Assembly: GCF_035222485.1 (NCBI RefSeq)
Contig: NC_085920.1
Location: forward strand, 7,488,001-7,552,000
Source of the DNA: Podospora pseudoanserina
Taxonomy: Eukaryota; Ascomycota; Sordariomycetes; Sordariales; Podosporaceae
DNA length: 64,000 nt
Direction: 5' to 3'
Shown here: piece by piece, positions 45,601 through 55,444 of the stretch
Layout: each line of letters begins with the position of its first letter
How positions within the stretch are numbered: position 1 is the first letter of the stretch
Notes under the pieces: generated by a model
The model's input: only the letters and a program-made list of their open reading frames with translations
Database searches by the model: none
What the model was told of the DNA's origin: nothing
Position numbers and translations under genes: made by a program

Positions 45601-46190
45601 GGGTTCTGAAACTCGCGACGGATCAAAGTGATGATGCTTGCCATGGCCCGCGATGAATCTGTTGAGCCGAAAAACTGATCCAGGGTCGACAGGAGGAGCT
45701 GGGAAGTCTCAGAGAACATGGCGAGCGTTGTACCCGTCATGTGAAAACTGGTTGTGGTCCAAAAGACGATCTGGGTCATGGTCCTGTGCAAGTTTTCAAG
45801 GCTCCGTTCAAGTGTAGTTTCAGCATCTGCTCTTCCGAGATCTGTGCCAGAACGCGAGATGACATCTTTTCCAGCTCTGCTGATGATGCCTCCGAGAATA
45901 CTGCGACCAAGTTCCAGACTCGACAAGGTGGTGAGCTTTGCGGCATCGAAGCCATATCCACCTATTACCGTGCTCATACGTAGAGCTAGACCTGTAGACC
46001 GGGTCGCAAAACTGACGACTTTGGCCACCGGGGTTGGCAGAAGGGTCTTCCCGGGATTCGAGGCTGAGATATCGCGAATCTGGGTTCCGATGTCCTCGTC
46101 AGGAATCACGGCAAGTCGAGCAGGACCTGCGTCCTCCGGATCCACGTCCATATCGACATCGTCTGTGGCTCCATAGTTTCCAATAATCAT
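42699..46190 (-). CDS. Large class 3 lipase (diacylglycerol-lipase-like)
   Basis: One intronless reading frame of 1163 residues. The N-terminal about 260 residues include hydrophobic helices without a clear signal peptide. A Ser/Pro/Arg-rich disordered region follows (about 380-700). The lipase domain spans about 740-1060: an oxyanion-region segment VVLACRGTLGFEDVLADMTCDYDD, the nucleophile elbow LTGHSLGGAV with Ser912, and the probable acid in NGNDLVPYLSLG. This domain plan matches the fungal proteins related to sn-1 diacylglycerol lipases rather than secreted lipases. It probably hydrolyses glycerolipids at internal membranes. The start is the first ATG of the open frame; a leader CT bias supports it. 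The third catalytic residue (His, near 1080) was not pinned down with certainty. Confidence 0.88.
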   Translation of the reverse strand: MIIGNYGATDDVDMDVDPEDAGPARLAVIPDEDIGTQIRDISASNPGKTLLPTPVAKVVSFATRSTGLALRMSTVIGGYGFDAAKLTTLSSLELGRSILGGIISRAGKDVISRSGTDLGRADAETTLERSLENLHRTMTQIVFWTTTSFHMTGTTLAMFSETSQLLLSTLDQFFGSTDSSRAMASIITLIRREFQNPATGRQGEKVGVIDLMLGLCGMAYLQRWCRRLLEEESRTLRVEEVVWDVVVLSDGVRVDVHEGSLYGVHNGSYAAEEASSKETVIAINSNGELNDDDRSRLPVAQLEQQIMRSLPDNARVSITRQIRTTEIITVEVTGGDEDIRVDTPPGVELIEEPRAVRHSLSQTQLRGRPENSISDSRFVFRHSRSHERRSWFQKEHGDVSQVPGFVERMDTESPGTSDVETDEEDPPPPPSVPPKSSREQLRPPIRRPNFQGSGSPISPSSISKPSRIPSASRHGVENAANQKRPRIPPTDSSSNNDRPSSSSGRQSFNRLLPSYKQQKEDSGPSIGSSAKKGGFRSAFTKPGRLFNREDSGSESSAGKTKETAKPVKPARPPSHLAVPSKQSSLIPKQPVIVPPQKTTATKTSRPGTADSRRSVPRSESRASYISVHSRRDSSISQTETFSITTADDYRPVSPYQENSSTNPVVRKARSDRELGGPLGGPGTNHRRVKSHMYAPSIYTLRANESQSSLVPYQNYQSRSAYSDTEALGTLRKAGKLDTIFPNDHFLTNITRYMRFASASYGSNFLRVLGIAKEMPILRALDDTHHELRCFAHHTESDANSILLSSFVDPQGGSDGTGSTNTGVPLVHYISLDHKAKAVVLACRGTLGFEDVLADMTCDYDDLVWRGKAYKVHKGVHASAKRLLYGGDGRVLNTLKQALEEFSDYGLVLTGHSLGGAVTALLGVMLSEPHPSSSTFITSPNPHTRLLGDGTTTTAFRHQEICLPAGRPVHVFAYGPPSTMSASLSKATRGLITSIVNGNDLVPYLSLGVLHDFQAVSLAFKTDNNEAKVEVRQRIWDALQSGIADKWYGSSGSGGESCKREDDDQWAYAALKVLRASMMSQKLLPPGEVFVVESTRVLRRDAFLVPEIGGEDLGRPAHRVVLKYVRDVEKRFREVRFGTSMLTDHSPGKYEDALNKLRSGVMDH

Positions 46191-47566
46191 CGTTCAGCGC
46201 AAGGCAAGAACAGAGGGCGGTATGGGATAGGTGTCAAATTAACAAAGGACGTGAGGGTGATTATATCGCACAGGGCCTCGGCTGGTCATCCCGAGGCAGG
46301 CTGGTTCGACGCGCAAGGGATCAACGAAGGGACTTTTCGTAATGTGTTGGGGGACGACAGGAGGGCCAGAAGAGGACCTTCATCATCATGGGCGACGGAG
46401 GGGGCGAGAGCAAGGAGAAACAGCTATTATTGCTGAACTCTAGGGGAGGAAGAAAAGAGCGGTGGACGTGGCGAAACAGCTAGAACGGCTGGCCAGCCCT
46501 GAGATTGTCACAATTATGCGTTCCATGATAGTGCTGGAGGCATTCCACAGCGTCACTGGGCTCTGCATTTCTGTGGCCCCCAAAGGCTAATTTGGCATGT
46601 GATGACGTGGGGACGGTCATCTGCCGGTCGCTAGGGGCGCCATAGCGGCATTAGCGAGCAGACTCCAACTGCCAAACAGCACCCAACCCAGCTAACCCCG
46701 CCTTTCGCACTCCACTAACTCCAGCAACGCGGGGCAGATGTGGCGGGTATCGATGCACAAATGTTGGGCTGATGAGTTGGAGATTGGCTTTGACCGGCGC
46801 TGCGGTCCTCTCTACATCACTTCATCATGACCGCCAGAAACAGGCACTCAAAAGCCGGCAAGACTCCACGGCCATGGGCTGCCCTCTTTTGTTCTCTCTG
46901 CGGGGCCATCAAGACGGATGCCAAAGCATTGGAGGAGGAGGAGGAGGAGGAGGAGGAGGAGGAGGAGCGAGCACTCGCCCATCCAAGCTTTTACACATGA
47001 ACGGTCAAGCCTCTAATGCGGTACGCCTACAGTGTTCCTTTCCCGGCGGACTGGGTCGGGGCCATAGCACAAATCAACGACAAACTACTTTGGTTCGTGA
47101 GAGGTCAATTCCAGGTTGGGCTGGGTGTTTTCTTATCGATCTGTTGTCCGAGTTTCGTGGTGGGAGCTAGGTAGCTAGCTGGTGGGTTTCCCAACAGCAG
47201 GCGATCCCGCTTTCTTATCGCTGTGCAACAAACAGGACTGGCCCGAACCGTTCCCGAGCCCTTGAATCGGAAGCGCTGACCTAGCGGCTGGTCCACGCCC
47301 TTGACCATTGACCACACATCGATTCCACATCCGCATTCCCTTTCGTGATCCATCTTTGTTCTCACTGAGCCGACAACGTTCGCTTTCAGTCTTTGCACCA
47401 ACCGGTAGGAGAACCTCCCCCACGGAGTTCCGTACGTCTTCTCCTCTCTTACGACTACCTTCCTCAATTCGACAAACTGTACCATCTTGTCGCCGCTTGG
47501 TCCGACATCGCTCGATCGATCCAGCCCAACGCACGTAGCCAGAACACGCAGACGATCACTTTCACA
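46191..47566. other. Divergent promoter region, lipase and gna1
   Basis: About 1.4 kb between two start codons. It contains the GGA trinucleotide repeat noted separately; no gene or RNA was recognised. The last 150 bp before gna1 are CT-rich, consistent with its leader. Confidence 0.5.
46931..46966. repeat. (GGA)12 repeat
   Basis: Twelve perfect GGA units in the divergent promoter between the lipase and gna1. A purine-only run of this kind can form triplex or G-rich structure. Confidence 0.9.
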
Positions 47567-48163
47567 ATGAGCACCCAAGATCTTTTCTCGGCCGACCTCC
47601 TTTCTCCCAGTGTCCAGGCTGAGCTCCCAGAGGGTTACAAGCTCCGCGCGCTTCGGTCAGAAGACTACGAGCATGGCTTTCTCGACTGTCTTCGAGTCCT
47701 GACAACCGTGGGGGATATCTCCCGGCAGGAGTTTGACGAACGCTACCAGTGGCTGGCCAAGCAAGACGGCACTTACTTTATTCTCGTGGTTGAAGATACC
47801 AACCTCAACCCACCCAGGATCGTGGGTACCGGTGCGCTGATCGTGGAGCGCAAGTTGTGAGTAACCTATCACCCCGAAGCCGTCTCGCACCATCGTCCCA
47901 GCAGCAGGGATGGGCTAACGTGGTCGTTGCACTCCAGCATTCACGGCCTTGGGAAGGTCGGACACATCGAAGACATCGCTGTTGCGAAGGACCAACAAGG
48001 GAAGAAACTGGGTCTTAGAATTATCCAGGCTCTCGACTTCATCGCCAGAGAGACGGGTTGCTACAAGACAATCCTGGACTGCAGCGAGCACAATGAGGGC
48101 TTCTATGTCAAGTGTGGATTTAAGAGAGCGGGGCTCGAGATGGCCCATTATCACAACAAATAA
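47567..48163 (+). CDS. gna1: Glucosamine-6-phosphate N-acetyltransferase Gna1
   Basis: Exons 47567-47856 and 47938-48163 give 171 residues, a normal GNAT size. The CoA-binding part reads HIEDIAVAKDQQGKKLGLRII (the R/Q-x-x-G-x-G/A loop as QQGKKLG), followed by CYKTILDCSEHNEGFYVKCGFKRAG, a strong Gna1 signature. The enzyme acetylates glucosamine 6-phosphate with acetyl-CoA, the second step towards UDP-GlcNAc, so it feeds chitin synthesis and protein glycosylation. It acts in the cytosol as a dimer. The intron interrupts KFIHGLGKVGH, with GTGAGT donor and CTAAC branch. No oddities. Confidence 0.96.
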
Positions 48164-49634
48164 TGTTTGTTTCGCAGGATATCTTTTGTTTTTTTCTCGG
48201 AGAAGCTGCTGACTGGGAGGGGGTCGGGATTGTTCAGCAGCTCAAATGTCAAGAACCCAACCTCTGACGTCGGCCCATTCCAAAATACTTGGGGGGCGGA
48301 GTATGGCTGGTGTTTGCAACCCCACGGAGCTTGGCACCGAGACTGCCACACTGTCCAGGAACGATCAACGATCTATCGGTAATGTCACGACGACACGATA
48401 TGTCGGACATACGCTACCATTTTGGCGCACAAAGGGCGGCACATTGATATCATATGTTCCTGTCAACACTTGCTGAAGTTAGCACAGTATCATGAAGCCA
48501 GCGTTGTTGTTTCATTCCGTTGTGATGTAACCAGAAGTCTAGATTGGCGTGCTTGTGTTTCGGTATTGACAATACGCAGTTCTTGTACAGCCAGACTCGA
48601 CGGATGCCGGTGTGCCCATTCAGACAAGCGAGACATGTCGGCATGAGAAGATGTTTTCCGTAGCACGACTTTGTTTTGACGATTGGAGCCAGTCTCGTCA
48701 GAAGCAGAGACCAAGGACGCAGTCGAGATTGGTGCAACCCCGCGCGGAATCAAAGGCCCCGTTGGCCCTGTCGGCGGCAGTTAGCACGCTGCCACAATGG
48801 CCCTACCGTTACACTAACACCAGGGCCCCCTTTCTCACACTTGGGACACATCCATCGGCCCTGTGGCATGTGATTCTGGGCGGTCTCGAAGGGAAACAAC
48901 ACAACCCATCCACCAGCAGCAGGCCAACTCGACACACACCACGTCCTGACTGGTTGGTCGGCCATTTCTGCTGCAGGCTCAGCAGTTCAAACGCCGAACT
49001 CTGCTCTTCTGACACCCCACCGGACTTCCTCTAGTGGACTTTCTTATTCCCCAATTCCCCGTTATCCAATGGTGATCGACACAGGCGTCTGTTGTGCAGC
49101 CATGAAGGATGGTCTGCTGAGCACCGCGAATGCTTCTTGTCCTCGGAGATGGGCCAGGAATGGGCTGGCTCTACGCAGGTTCGGCCTTCGACGGATTGAT
49201 TCAGCTCCGCCAGGTGCATCCCGGCTTTTCCTGGTCTGGAAGGTTGGATGTCGGTTCCCCAGGTGAATGCGAAAAAGGTGACCATTGACGGGCCGGAAGC
49301 CATTCCATCTGACCACCTTCCAGTCACCTATGCGACCTTGCCTTGCCTTGCTCTTGTGCACCTTGCAATTTGGGTGATCTATATATGTTCAGGTGTTCCC
49401 CGGCTTCTGTTTATTGACGCTTTCTTTCGAAGTTATCAAGCAAGCTCACAGCAGTTTCAAGTCCTCGCTACCACAACAGCTTTTACGCATATAAACATCA
49501 CACACATAACCGTCTCACCAACTTCGCCCGTACCCGACTCATAGATACAACCCGTCAGCCTAGCCGCTTACCTACCGTTCGGACTACGGATATTCCCCAA
49601 GACCAAACCCGACAGATCATTCATATTAACCAAA
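48164..49634. other. Intergenic, about 1.5 kb
   Basis: No gene was recognised up to the small candidate gene. The right end, from about 49380, carries the TATA sequence and AC-rich leader of that gene. Confidence 0.5.
49380..49387 (+). promoter_or_regulatory. TATA box of the small candidate gene
   Basis: TATATATG about 255 bp before the start codon of the small gene at 49635, followed by an AC-rich leader. Confidence 0.4.
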
Positions 49635-49889
49635 ATGGGCGTCATTGCTGAGGATCTCAACGCTACCGTCGCCCGTGTGCGCATTGCTCTGATTCAGTCG
49701 CAGTCAGTGGTCCCTTCTATATATGTTGTGGCATGTCTCCTGTGCTGACGCCTTGTTAAAAGAGTCCGTGATCAAGCAACCTCCCCCGTCAGGAGAGCCC
49801 GCAGAAGATCGACTACTACCGCTGTGTACGCTGGATCCAAGGACGGAGTGCCAGTTTTCTCCAAGCAGAAGGTTGTCAGAGTGATCTAA
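49635..49889 (+). CDS. Small basic protein, candidate, splice unresolved
   Basis: An ATG in excellent context (CCAAAATGG) opens MGVIAEDLNATVARVRIAL, and the end of a second exon reads STTTAVYAGSKDGVPVFSKQ followed by KVVRVI-stop with the codon use of a highly expressed gene (AAG, CAG, GTC, ATC). Together they would make about 60-65 residues rich in Arg and Lys in the middle. The exact junction is uncertain: no GT donor in exon 1 gives the right phase except an early one after GTCGCCC, and a GC donor at about 49700 is the alternative. Without splicing the product is 37 residues. A TATA-like box lies about 255 bp upstream. I do not recognise the family. Translation of both pieces needs transcript proof. 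Confidence 0.5.
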
Positions 49890-50039
49890 CTCTTTTATTT
49901 GGTTTATTTTGTACTTTATTGCATTGCATTGCGGGCTGCTCTCTGGGGTCTTTTTTTTCTTTTTTTCTTTTTCTTCTCATCATTTGTGTTGAACTTGACA
50001 AAAACTTTCGGATATCAAAATCAAGCCACATCAACAACC

Positions 50040-51451
50040 ATGTCTCCTCACTCTGTCCCGGCGAAGAAGAACATCGGGGGTATCTCGGGGGTGGATGGCA
50101 CGGGGGAACAGCGAGAATGGCTGATGGGCCGGGAGGCGTTTGAGGCCACGATGCCGCATCATGAGGGGATCAAGGCGTTGTGGGAGACGAAGTGGAGGTT
50201 TCCCGTAAGTTCCTGTTTACCAAAAAAACGACAATCACACCCACCACCCCGGGCATGTTTTGACGAGTGGGGAAGTGCACCAAGTCCCTCTACCCCTTCC
50301 ACGACGGCCGATTCTCCGACTTTGAACCCATCTTCCAGTCTCTCATCGCGCGCAACGTCAACGATGGGACCTCAGCCGAGTACACCTCCTCCTTCATCCC
50401 CACGGCCGACAACCTCGAACGGCAGGGCGATGAGCTTCTCGCCCAAGGCAACAAGACCAAGGCCTCGGAGCTGTACCTGAGGGCCTGTACCGTGTTGAGG
50501 ATCGCCAGGTTCCCGTATATTGCCTCTTTTCCCGACGTGACGGACAAGACAAAGTGGGAGGCGTGGGAGAAGCAAAAGGCGACGTATGCCAAGGCGGGGA
50601 AGACGTGGGAGAGCCCGTTGGAGGAGGTGGTTGTGCCTCATTCCCAGGCCAAGGGGAGGGATAGGAAGGATATTCCTGTCTACGTTCGGGTTCCCGACGG
50701 GAAGACGGGGCCGTTTCCTGCTGTTGTTCTCATGACTGGGTTGGATGGGTACCGGCCTGACAATACCGTTCGGTGTGAGGAGTTTTTGGCTCGGGGGTGG
50801 GCAGCTGTTGTTGTGGAGATCCCTGGGACGGCGGACTGCCCGGCTGATAGTGCCGATCCTGAGAGCCCGGATAGGCTGTGGAGTTCGTTGCTGGATTGGA
50901 TGGCGAAAGAGGGGAGGTTTGATATGAAGAAGGTCATGGTCTGGGGATTGAGTAGCGGGGGCTATTATGCCGTGCGGGTGGCGCATACGCACAAGGAGAG
51001 GATCATTGGGAGTGTTGCTCAGGGGGCGGGGGTTCATTACTTTTATGATAGGGAGTGGCTGGAGCGGGCGGATGGGCATGAGTATCCCTTCAAGTTGACG
51101 CCGGCGATGGCGCATAAGCATGGGTTTGGGAGCGTGGACGAGTATAAGGAGAAGGTGCAGAAGAAGTTTTCGTTGTTGGAGACGGGGATTCTGAAGATGG
51201 AGAGCGCGAGGTTGTTGTTGATCAATGTGAGCTTTTACATGCCTCTCCCCTCGAGCATGAAACTAACAAAAGAACAGGGCACGCTGGACGGTCTCATGCC
51301 CATCGAGGACTCGATGATGCTGTTTGAGCATGGCTCGCCCAAGGAGGCCAGGTTCTTCGCCAATGCTCTGCATATGGGCTACCCGATGGCCAACAGCTCG
51401 GTGTATCCCTGGATGGAGTCTGTGATGAAGTCGGTTCAGGGATCAAAGTGA
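50040..51451 (+). CDS. Ayg1-type alpha/beta hydrolase (polyketide-shortening, melanin pathway)
   Basis: Exons 50040-50204, 50276-51226 and 51278-51451 give 429 residues. The N-terminal [25 protein letters not shown] is characteristic of the Ayg1/Yg1 hydrolases. The catalytic serine sits in GLSSGG (Ser281) with the strand VMVWG before it, and the C-terminal GTLDGLMPIEDSM holds the expected Asp. These enzymes shorten a heptaketide naphthopyrone (YWA1) or acyl-tetrahydroxynaphthalene to 1,3,6,8-tetrahydroxynaphthalene for DHN-melanin. Here no polyketide synthase or reductase for melanin adjoins it, so a melanin role is inferred from family only; it could process another polyketide. It is upstream of, and in opposite orientation to, the SDR gene. 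Confidence 0.85.
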
Positions 51452-51530
51452 GGGAATCAGAGGTCTATTCGCTAGGGTTTTGGCTTGAGTCTGCTTCGTA
51501 TTTCATACTCACGAATTATAAAGTTGGTGA

Positions 51531-52411
51531 TTACCGACCCATCCATCCGCCGTCCACAACGAGGACATGACCGCTCACATATGCACTTGCTTTGCTGGCT
51601 AGATATACGGCTGTCCCTTTGAAGTCTTCAGGGGTGCCCCACTGCATGATTGTCAGTTATTGCCCAGGTATTATGGTGGGTGTACTTACCCTTCCGGCCG
51701 GTATCCTCGCGCTGATACTCGCCAGCCTCTCCTTGTCGTTCAGCAGCGCAGTGTTCATTTCCGTCTCGATGTATCCAGGCGCAATGGCGTTCACCGTGAT
51801 TCCCTTGGATGTCCACTCGTTGGCAAAGCTCTTGGTGAGCTGCCCAACAGCTCCCTTCGAAGCAGCATAAGCCGGCACGGTGAGTCCTCCCTGGAAGGTG
51901 AGCAGAGAAGCAAAGTTGATGATGGATCCCTTGCGGCCAGTGACGGGCGAGGGCTCAAGCGTCAACATGTGAGCACCAATATCCCGACAGAGGGTAAAGA
52001 CGCTGTTGAGGTTGACCTGAATGACTTCGTTAAAGTCCTCATCTGGGAACTCCTCGCAGGGGTACCGCCGCTGGATGCCGGCGCAATTGACCAGTATGCG
52101 TATTTCCCGGCCCTCGTCTAGTAGCTCGGGAACGATCCTCTTCACCTCTGCAGGAGAACTGAGGTCTGCCGCAACGACTGTAACTCTGCGCCCCAGTTTC
52201 CGGATGGCGGTTGCTGTCTCTTCGTCCTTTGCATTTCTCTGGGTGATACGTCAGTCCAGGTTCGAGACTGGGGGGTTTCCGTCATGCTGAGGAGAGGCAC
52301 CTGGACCAAAATGACATCTGCACCGGCTTCGGCGAGTGCAATGGCGACAGCTTGCCCGATACCCCGCGTTCCGCCGGTCACGAGGGCAGTGTGATCTTTG
52401 AGGGAAAACAT
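51531..52411 (-). CDS. Short-chain dehydrogenase, 2-deoxy-D-gluconate 3-dehydrogenase-like
   Basis: Exons 52411-52301, 52238-51690 and 51641-51531 give 256 residues. The Rossmann motif is TGGTRGIG at 12-19, the NAG motif NCAGIQ follows at 88-93, and the catalytic set is Ser148 with Tyr161 and Lys165 (YAASK). The C-terminal [15 protein letters not shown] is typical of the KduD branch of classical SDRs, which act on 2-keto-3-deoxy sugar acids or polyols. Cytosolic, no signal peptide. The stop codon lies only 79 bp from the end of the Ayg1-type gene. The start is shared with a 652-bp divergent promoter to the sorbitol dehydrogenase gene, suggesting joint regulation. Substrate cannot be fixed from sequence. 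Confidence 0.88.
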
Positions 52412-53063
52412 GGCGTTAGGCTGTCCGTATCGCTCACAGACTCGGCCAGGGAGATAGATGTACAGGATGTGCAGTCAAACTTTCAGCCTGCTGCAAGGGA
52501 AGGGATGCCTCAAGGTAGAGAGGCCAGACTGTGACTGACCCCTCCCCCACCTGTCTACTTTACACCCGCAGCTCTTGCTCGTTCGACACCAGCCGTCATC
52601 GGATGGGACCTCGCATTCTTCTCGCTCTGCCCCACGTCCCTGGTTCTCGGTATGTTTGTGTCACTTTCTACGGATAGGCGCATGGAAGGTCCTGGTAATC
52701 TGCAACATCTCATGATTGTGTTTGCTTTTTTGTTTTTTTTTTGTTTTTTTTTTTGTTTTTTTTTTTGTCGATGATGACTGGTTGTGATCCTCCATCATGA
52801 CCAATAGTCGATCACATGGCCGCTCCCACTTGCTGCGAGTGGGCGGTACAAGTGGAGATGTTGGGCAGGGAGGTTTGATTCGCCGTTGGGCTGCCTGAGC
52901 TCGAGGGGTCCCTTTGATATTTATTTATCCTATCGTTTTCCTGAGCGATGTTGATCATTCTCATCATGCCTTGGAAGATCTGGTCACATCTTTCACCATA
53001 TACCTCGTGTCTCCTCAGCCATAGTTACCTACCGATTTGACTTGGACCTCAACACCAAAAACC
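52412..53063. promoter_or_regulatory. Divergent promoter of SDR and sorbitol dehydrogenase genes
   Basis: 652 bp between divergent start codons. It contains a T-rich run at 52725-52767 (T tracts broken by single G), a known nucleosome-excluding promoter element type. No specific factor site could be assigned. Confidence 0.55.
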
Positions 53064-54280
53064 ATGTCCACTGAAGTCAAAACCTCGGTCCTCTATGGGG
53101 CTAAAGACCTCCGTCTTGTAAGTCTCCTTTTCCCCCTCTGTTCTTGCGAAGGCTTCTGCTGACATGGCAGGAAACCCGCCCGCTTCCACCCCTCACGCCA
53201 AACGACGTCCGCGTCACCGTCAAAGCCACCGGCCTCTGCGGCTCAGACCTTCACTATTACAACCACTTCCGCAATGGCGACATCCTTGTCCGCGAGCCTC
53301 TGACTCTGGGCCACGAGTCGGCCGGAATCGTCACCGCTGTCGGCTCAGCCGTCACCAATCTGTCCCCCGGAGACAAGGTGGCTCTTGAAGTTGGACAACC
53401 GTGTGAATCATGCAATCTTTGTCTTCGAGGGAGGTACAACATATGCTCCGAGATGAAGTTCCGCTCTTCCGCCAAGGCGTGGCCTCATGCCCAGGGGACG
53501 CTGCAGGAGGAGATTGTACACCCCCGGAAGTGGTGTCATAAACTACCCGAGGGAGTGAGCTTGGAGGATGGAGCACTGGTTGAGCCGATGGCTGTTGCTC
53601 TTCACGCGCTGCAGAGGGCAAAGTTGGAGGAAGGGGCAAAGGTTTTGGTCTTTGGGGCTGGGACGGTGGGCTTGCTTTGCGCGGGCGTTAGTAAAGTTGT
53701 GAGTAAGGCCAGTGTGATTATTGCGGATATTCAGGAGGAGAGGGTCAAGTTCGCGACCGAGAATGGGTTTGCGGATGAGGGGGTGGTCGTGCCAATGAAG
53801 AGGCCGGAGACGATAGAGGAGAAGCTGGTGTTTGCGAGGGAGGTGGCGGAGATGGTAGGGGAGAAAATGGGACAGGCGGATGGGACGTTTGAGTGTACGG
53901 GGGTGGAGAGCTGTCTGCAGGCTGCCATCTTTGTGAGTCCCGAAGTCTTGACCTCGTTGCGTTTTGCTGACATCAAGCAGGCCACGGCTCCAGGAGGCAA
54001 AGTCATGATCATCGGCATGGGCAACCCAGTTCAGACTCTTCCCATCTCAGCAGCCTCGATCCGAGAGGTCGACCTCGTTGGAGTCTTCAGATATGCAAAT
54101 GCTTACCCAAAAGTCATTGAGCTGCTCGCTAATGGTCTTCGATCAAAGTTGCCTGGGTTAAATCACCTGATCACGCAACGCTTCACAGGTATTGAGAACA
54201 TACCCAAAGCGTTTGGAATGGCGGGTCGAGTCAAAGACGACGAGGGAAGATTGGTGATCAAGGTGCTGGTCAATATGTAA
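53064..54280 (+). CDS. Zinc sorbitol/polyol dehydrogenase, MDR family
   Basis: Exons 53064-53117, 53171-53932 and 53981-54280 give 371 residues. The catalytic zinc ligands are Cys41 in GLCGSDLHYY, and His66-Glu67 in LGHESAG. The structural zinc Cys set is complete: Cys96, 99, 102 and 110 in QPCESCNLCLRGRYNIC. The NAD site is VLVFGAGTVGLLCA, followed by an acidic residue pattern (IIADIQEERV) that favours NAD. This is the sorbitol/xylitol/L-arabinitol dehydrogenase branch of medium-chain dehydrogenases, oxidising a polyol to a ketose in the cytosol. The second intron is 48 nt, in frame and without a stop. The gene is divergent from the SDR and convergent with the AKR (52 bp apart). Confidence 0.93.
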
Positions 54281-54332
54281 TTCTGAGATCTCTAGAGACG
54301 TCTGAATACCCATACCCTTTCCGCTCACCAGA

Positions 54333-55444
54333 TCACTGCTTGTCTGGGAAACCAAAGTTGACACCGAATGGCGGGTACACAAACCGCTGCCACTTCTTCT
54401 CCGCAACCAGCTTGTCAGAGTACGCCTTCAGCTCAGCCTGGTCCTCCTCATCCAGGTCGATCAGAGACTCGATGTTCTCTTTGATGCGCTCGGGGGTGAC
54501 GGACTTGGCGAGCACGGTGCTGCCTCTCGGGGCTGTTTCTCACTGTCAGCCTCTCACGTCTTCAAAAACACTGGGCGTGGGGACAAACCATGGTAACTCA
54601 GCAGGACCGAGCTCGGCTTCACGCCATGCTTCTCCGCAATCTTGACCACCGGCTCGGCGCTCAACAGCGGTCCACCAGTTGACCCCAGGGGGCTGTACGC
54701 CATGATGTGAATTCCCTTTTCCTTGCAAAGGTCGACGATCTCCTGCTGGGGAAGACCGGGGTGGTTCTCGATTTGGTTGACGGCTGGGATGACTGTGGCG
54801 TGGGGGAGGAGCTGTTCAAGGTAGAGCTTGGAGTACTGTTTTTCTCTTTAGCAACGGGAACTCGGGAGAGGGAGGGTAAGGCCGGGGGGGGGGGGTATAC
54901 GTTGGAAACACCGATGGCCTTTGTCTTGCCCGTCTTCAGCAGCGCCTCCATCTGCTTCCAGGTATCAACATGGTTGTACCCCTGGATGATGTCGCGGCTC
55001 CCGTCCGGTTTGGTGGGGAACCGGTCGTGGTTACCTATCTCCGATCAACATCAAACCCCTGGTCTCACCTGCCCCGAAGCCGTACTCACCCTCAGGATTC
55101 ATCAGCAGCGGCCAGTGAACCAGGAACAGATCAACGTAATCCAACCCCAGACTCTTCAAGCTCTTGTCCAATCCTTCCTCGACGCGGGTGTTGTACGTAG
55201 TCCAGACTTTGCTCACGACAAAGATGTCCTCTCGTTTCACTTTGCCGGCGGAAAAGGCCTCCGCGAGCCCCTGGCCGACTTCATCTTCGTTGGCGTAGCA
55301 GTAGGCGCCGTCGATGAGCGTGTAGCCGTTTTGGAGGGCGTAGGAGACGGCGGAGGCTACCTGGCCTGGGGGCGACTGCCAGGTTCCCAGGCCGATGGAC
55401 GGGATTTTGGCGCCGGTGTTGAGGGTGAAGTGTTTGGGGGGCAT
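54333..55444 (-). CDS. Aldo-keto reductase, GCY1/GldB-like
   Basis: Exons 55444-55090, 55034-54901, 54835-54589 and 54532-54333 give 311 residues. The AKR tetrad is Asp45 and Tyr50 in LIDGAYCYANE, Lys79 in VSKVW and His110 in LVHWPL. The segment NPEGNHDRFPTKPDGSRDI is typical of fungal NADP-dependent glycerol/aldose reductases (GCY1, GldB, GLD2), and the C-terminus has RGSTVLAKSVTPERI, the NADPH phosphate-binding region. It most likely reduces glyceraldehyde, dihydroxyacetone or aldoses with NADPH in the cytosol. All three introns are GT-AG and restore frame. Its stop codon is 52 bp from that of the polyol dehydrogenase. Confidence 0.93.

Noticed and set aside
53097-53103. GGCTAAA box in exon 1 of the polyol dehydrogenase
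   Set aside because: Matches the XlnR core but lies in coding sequence (Gly-Ala-Lys); probably chance.
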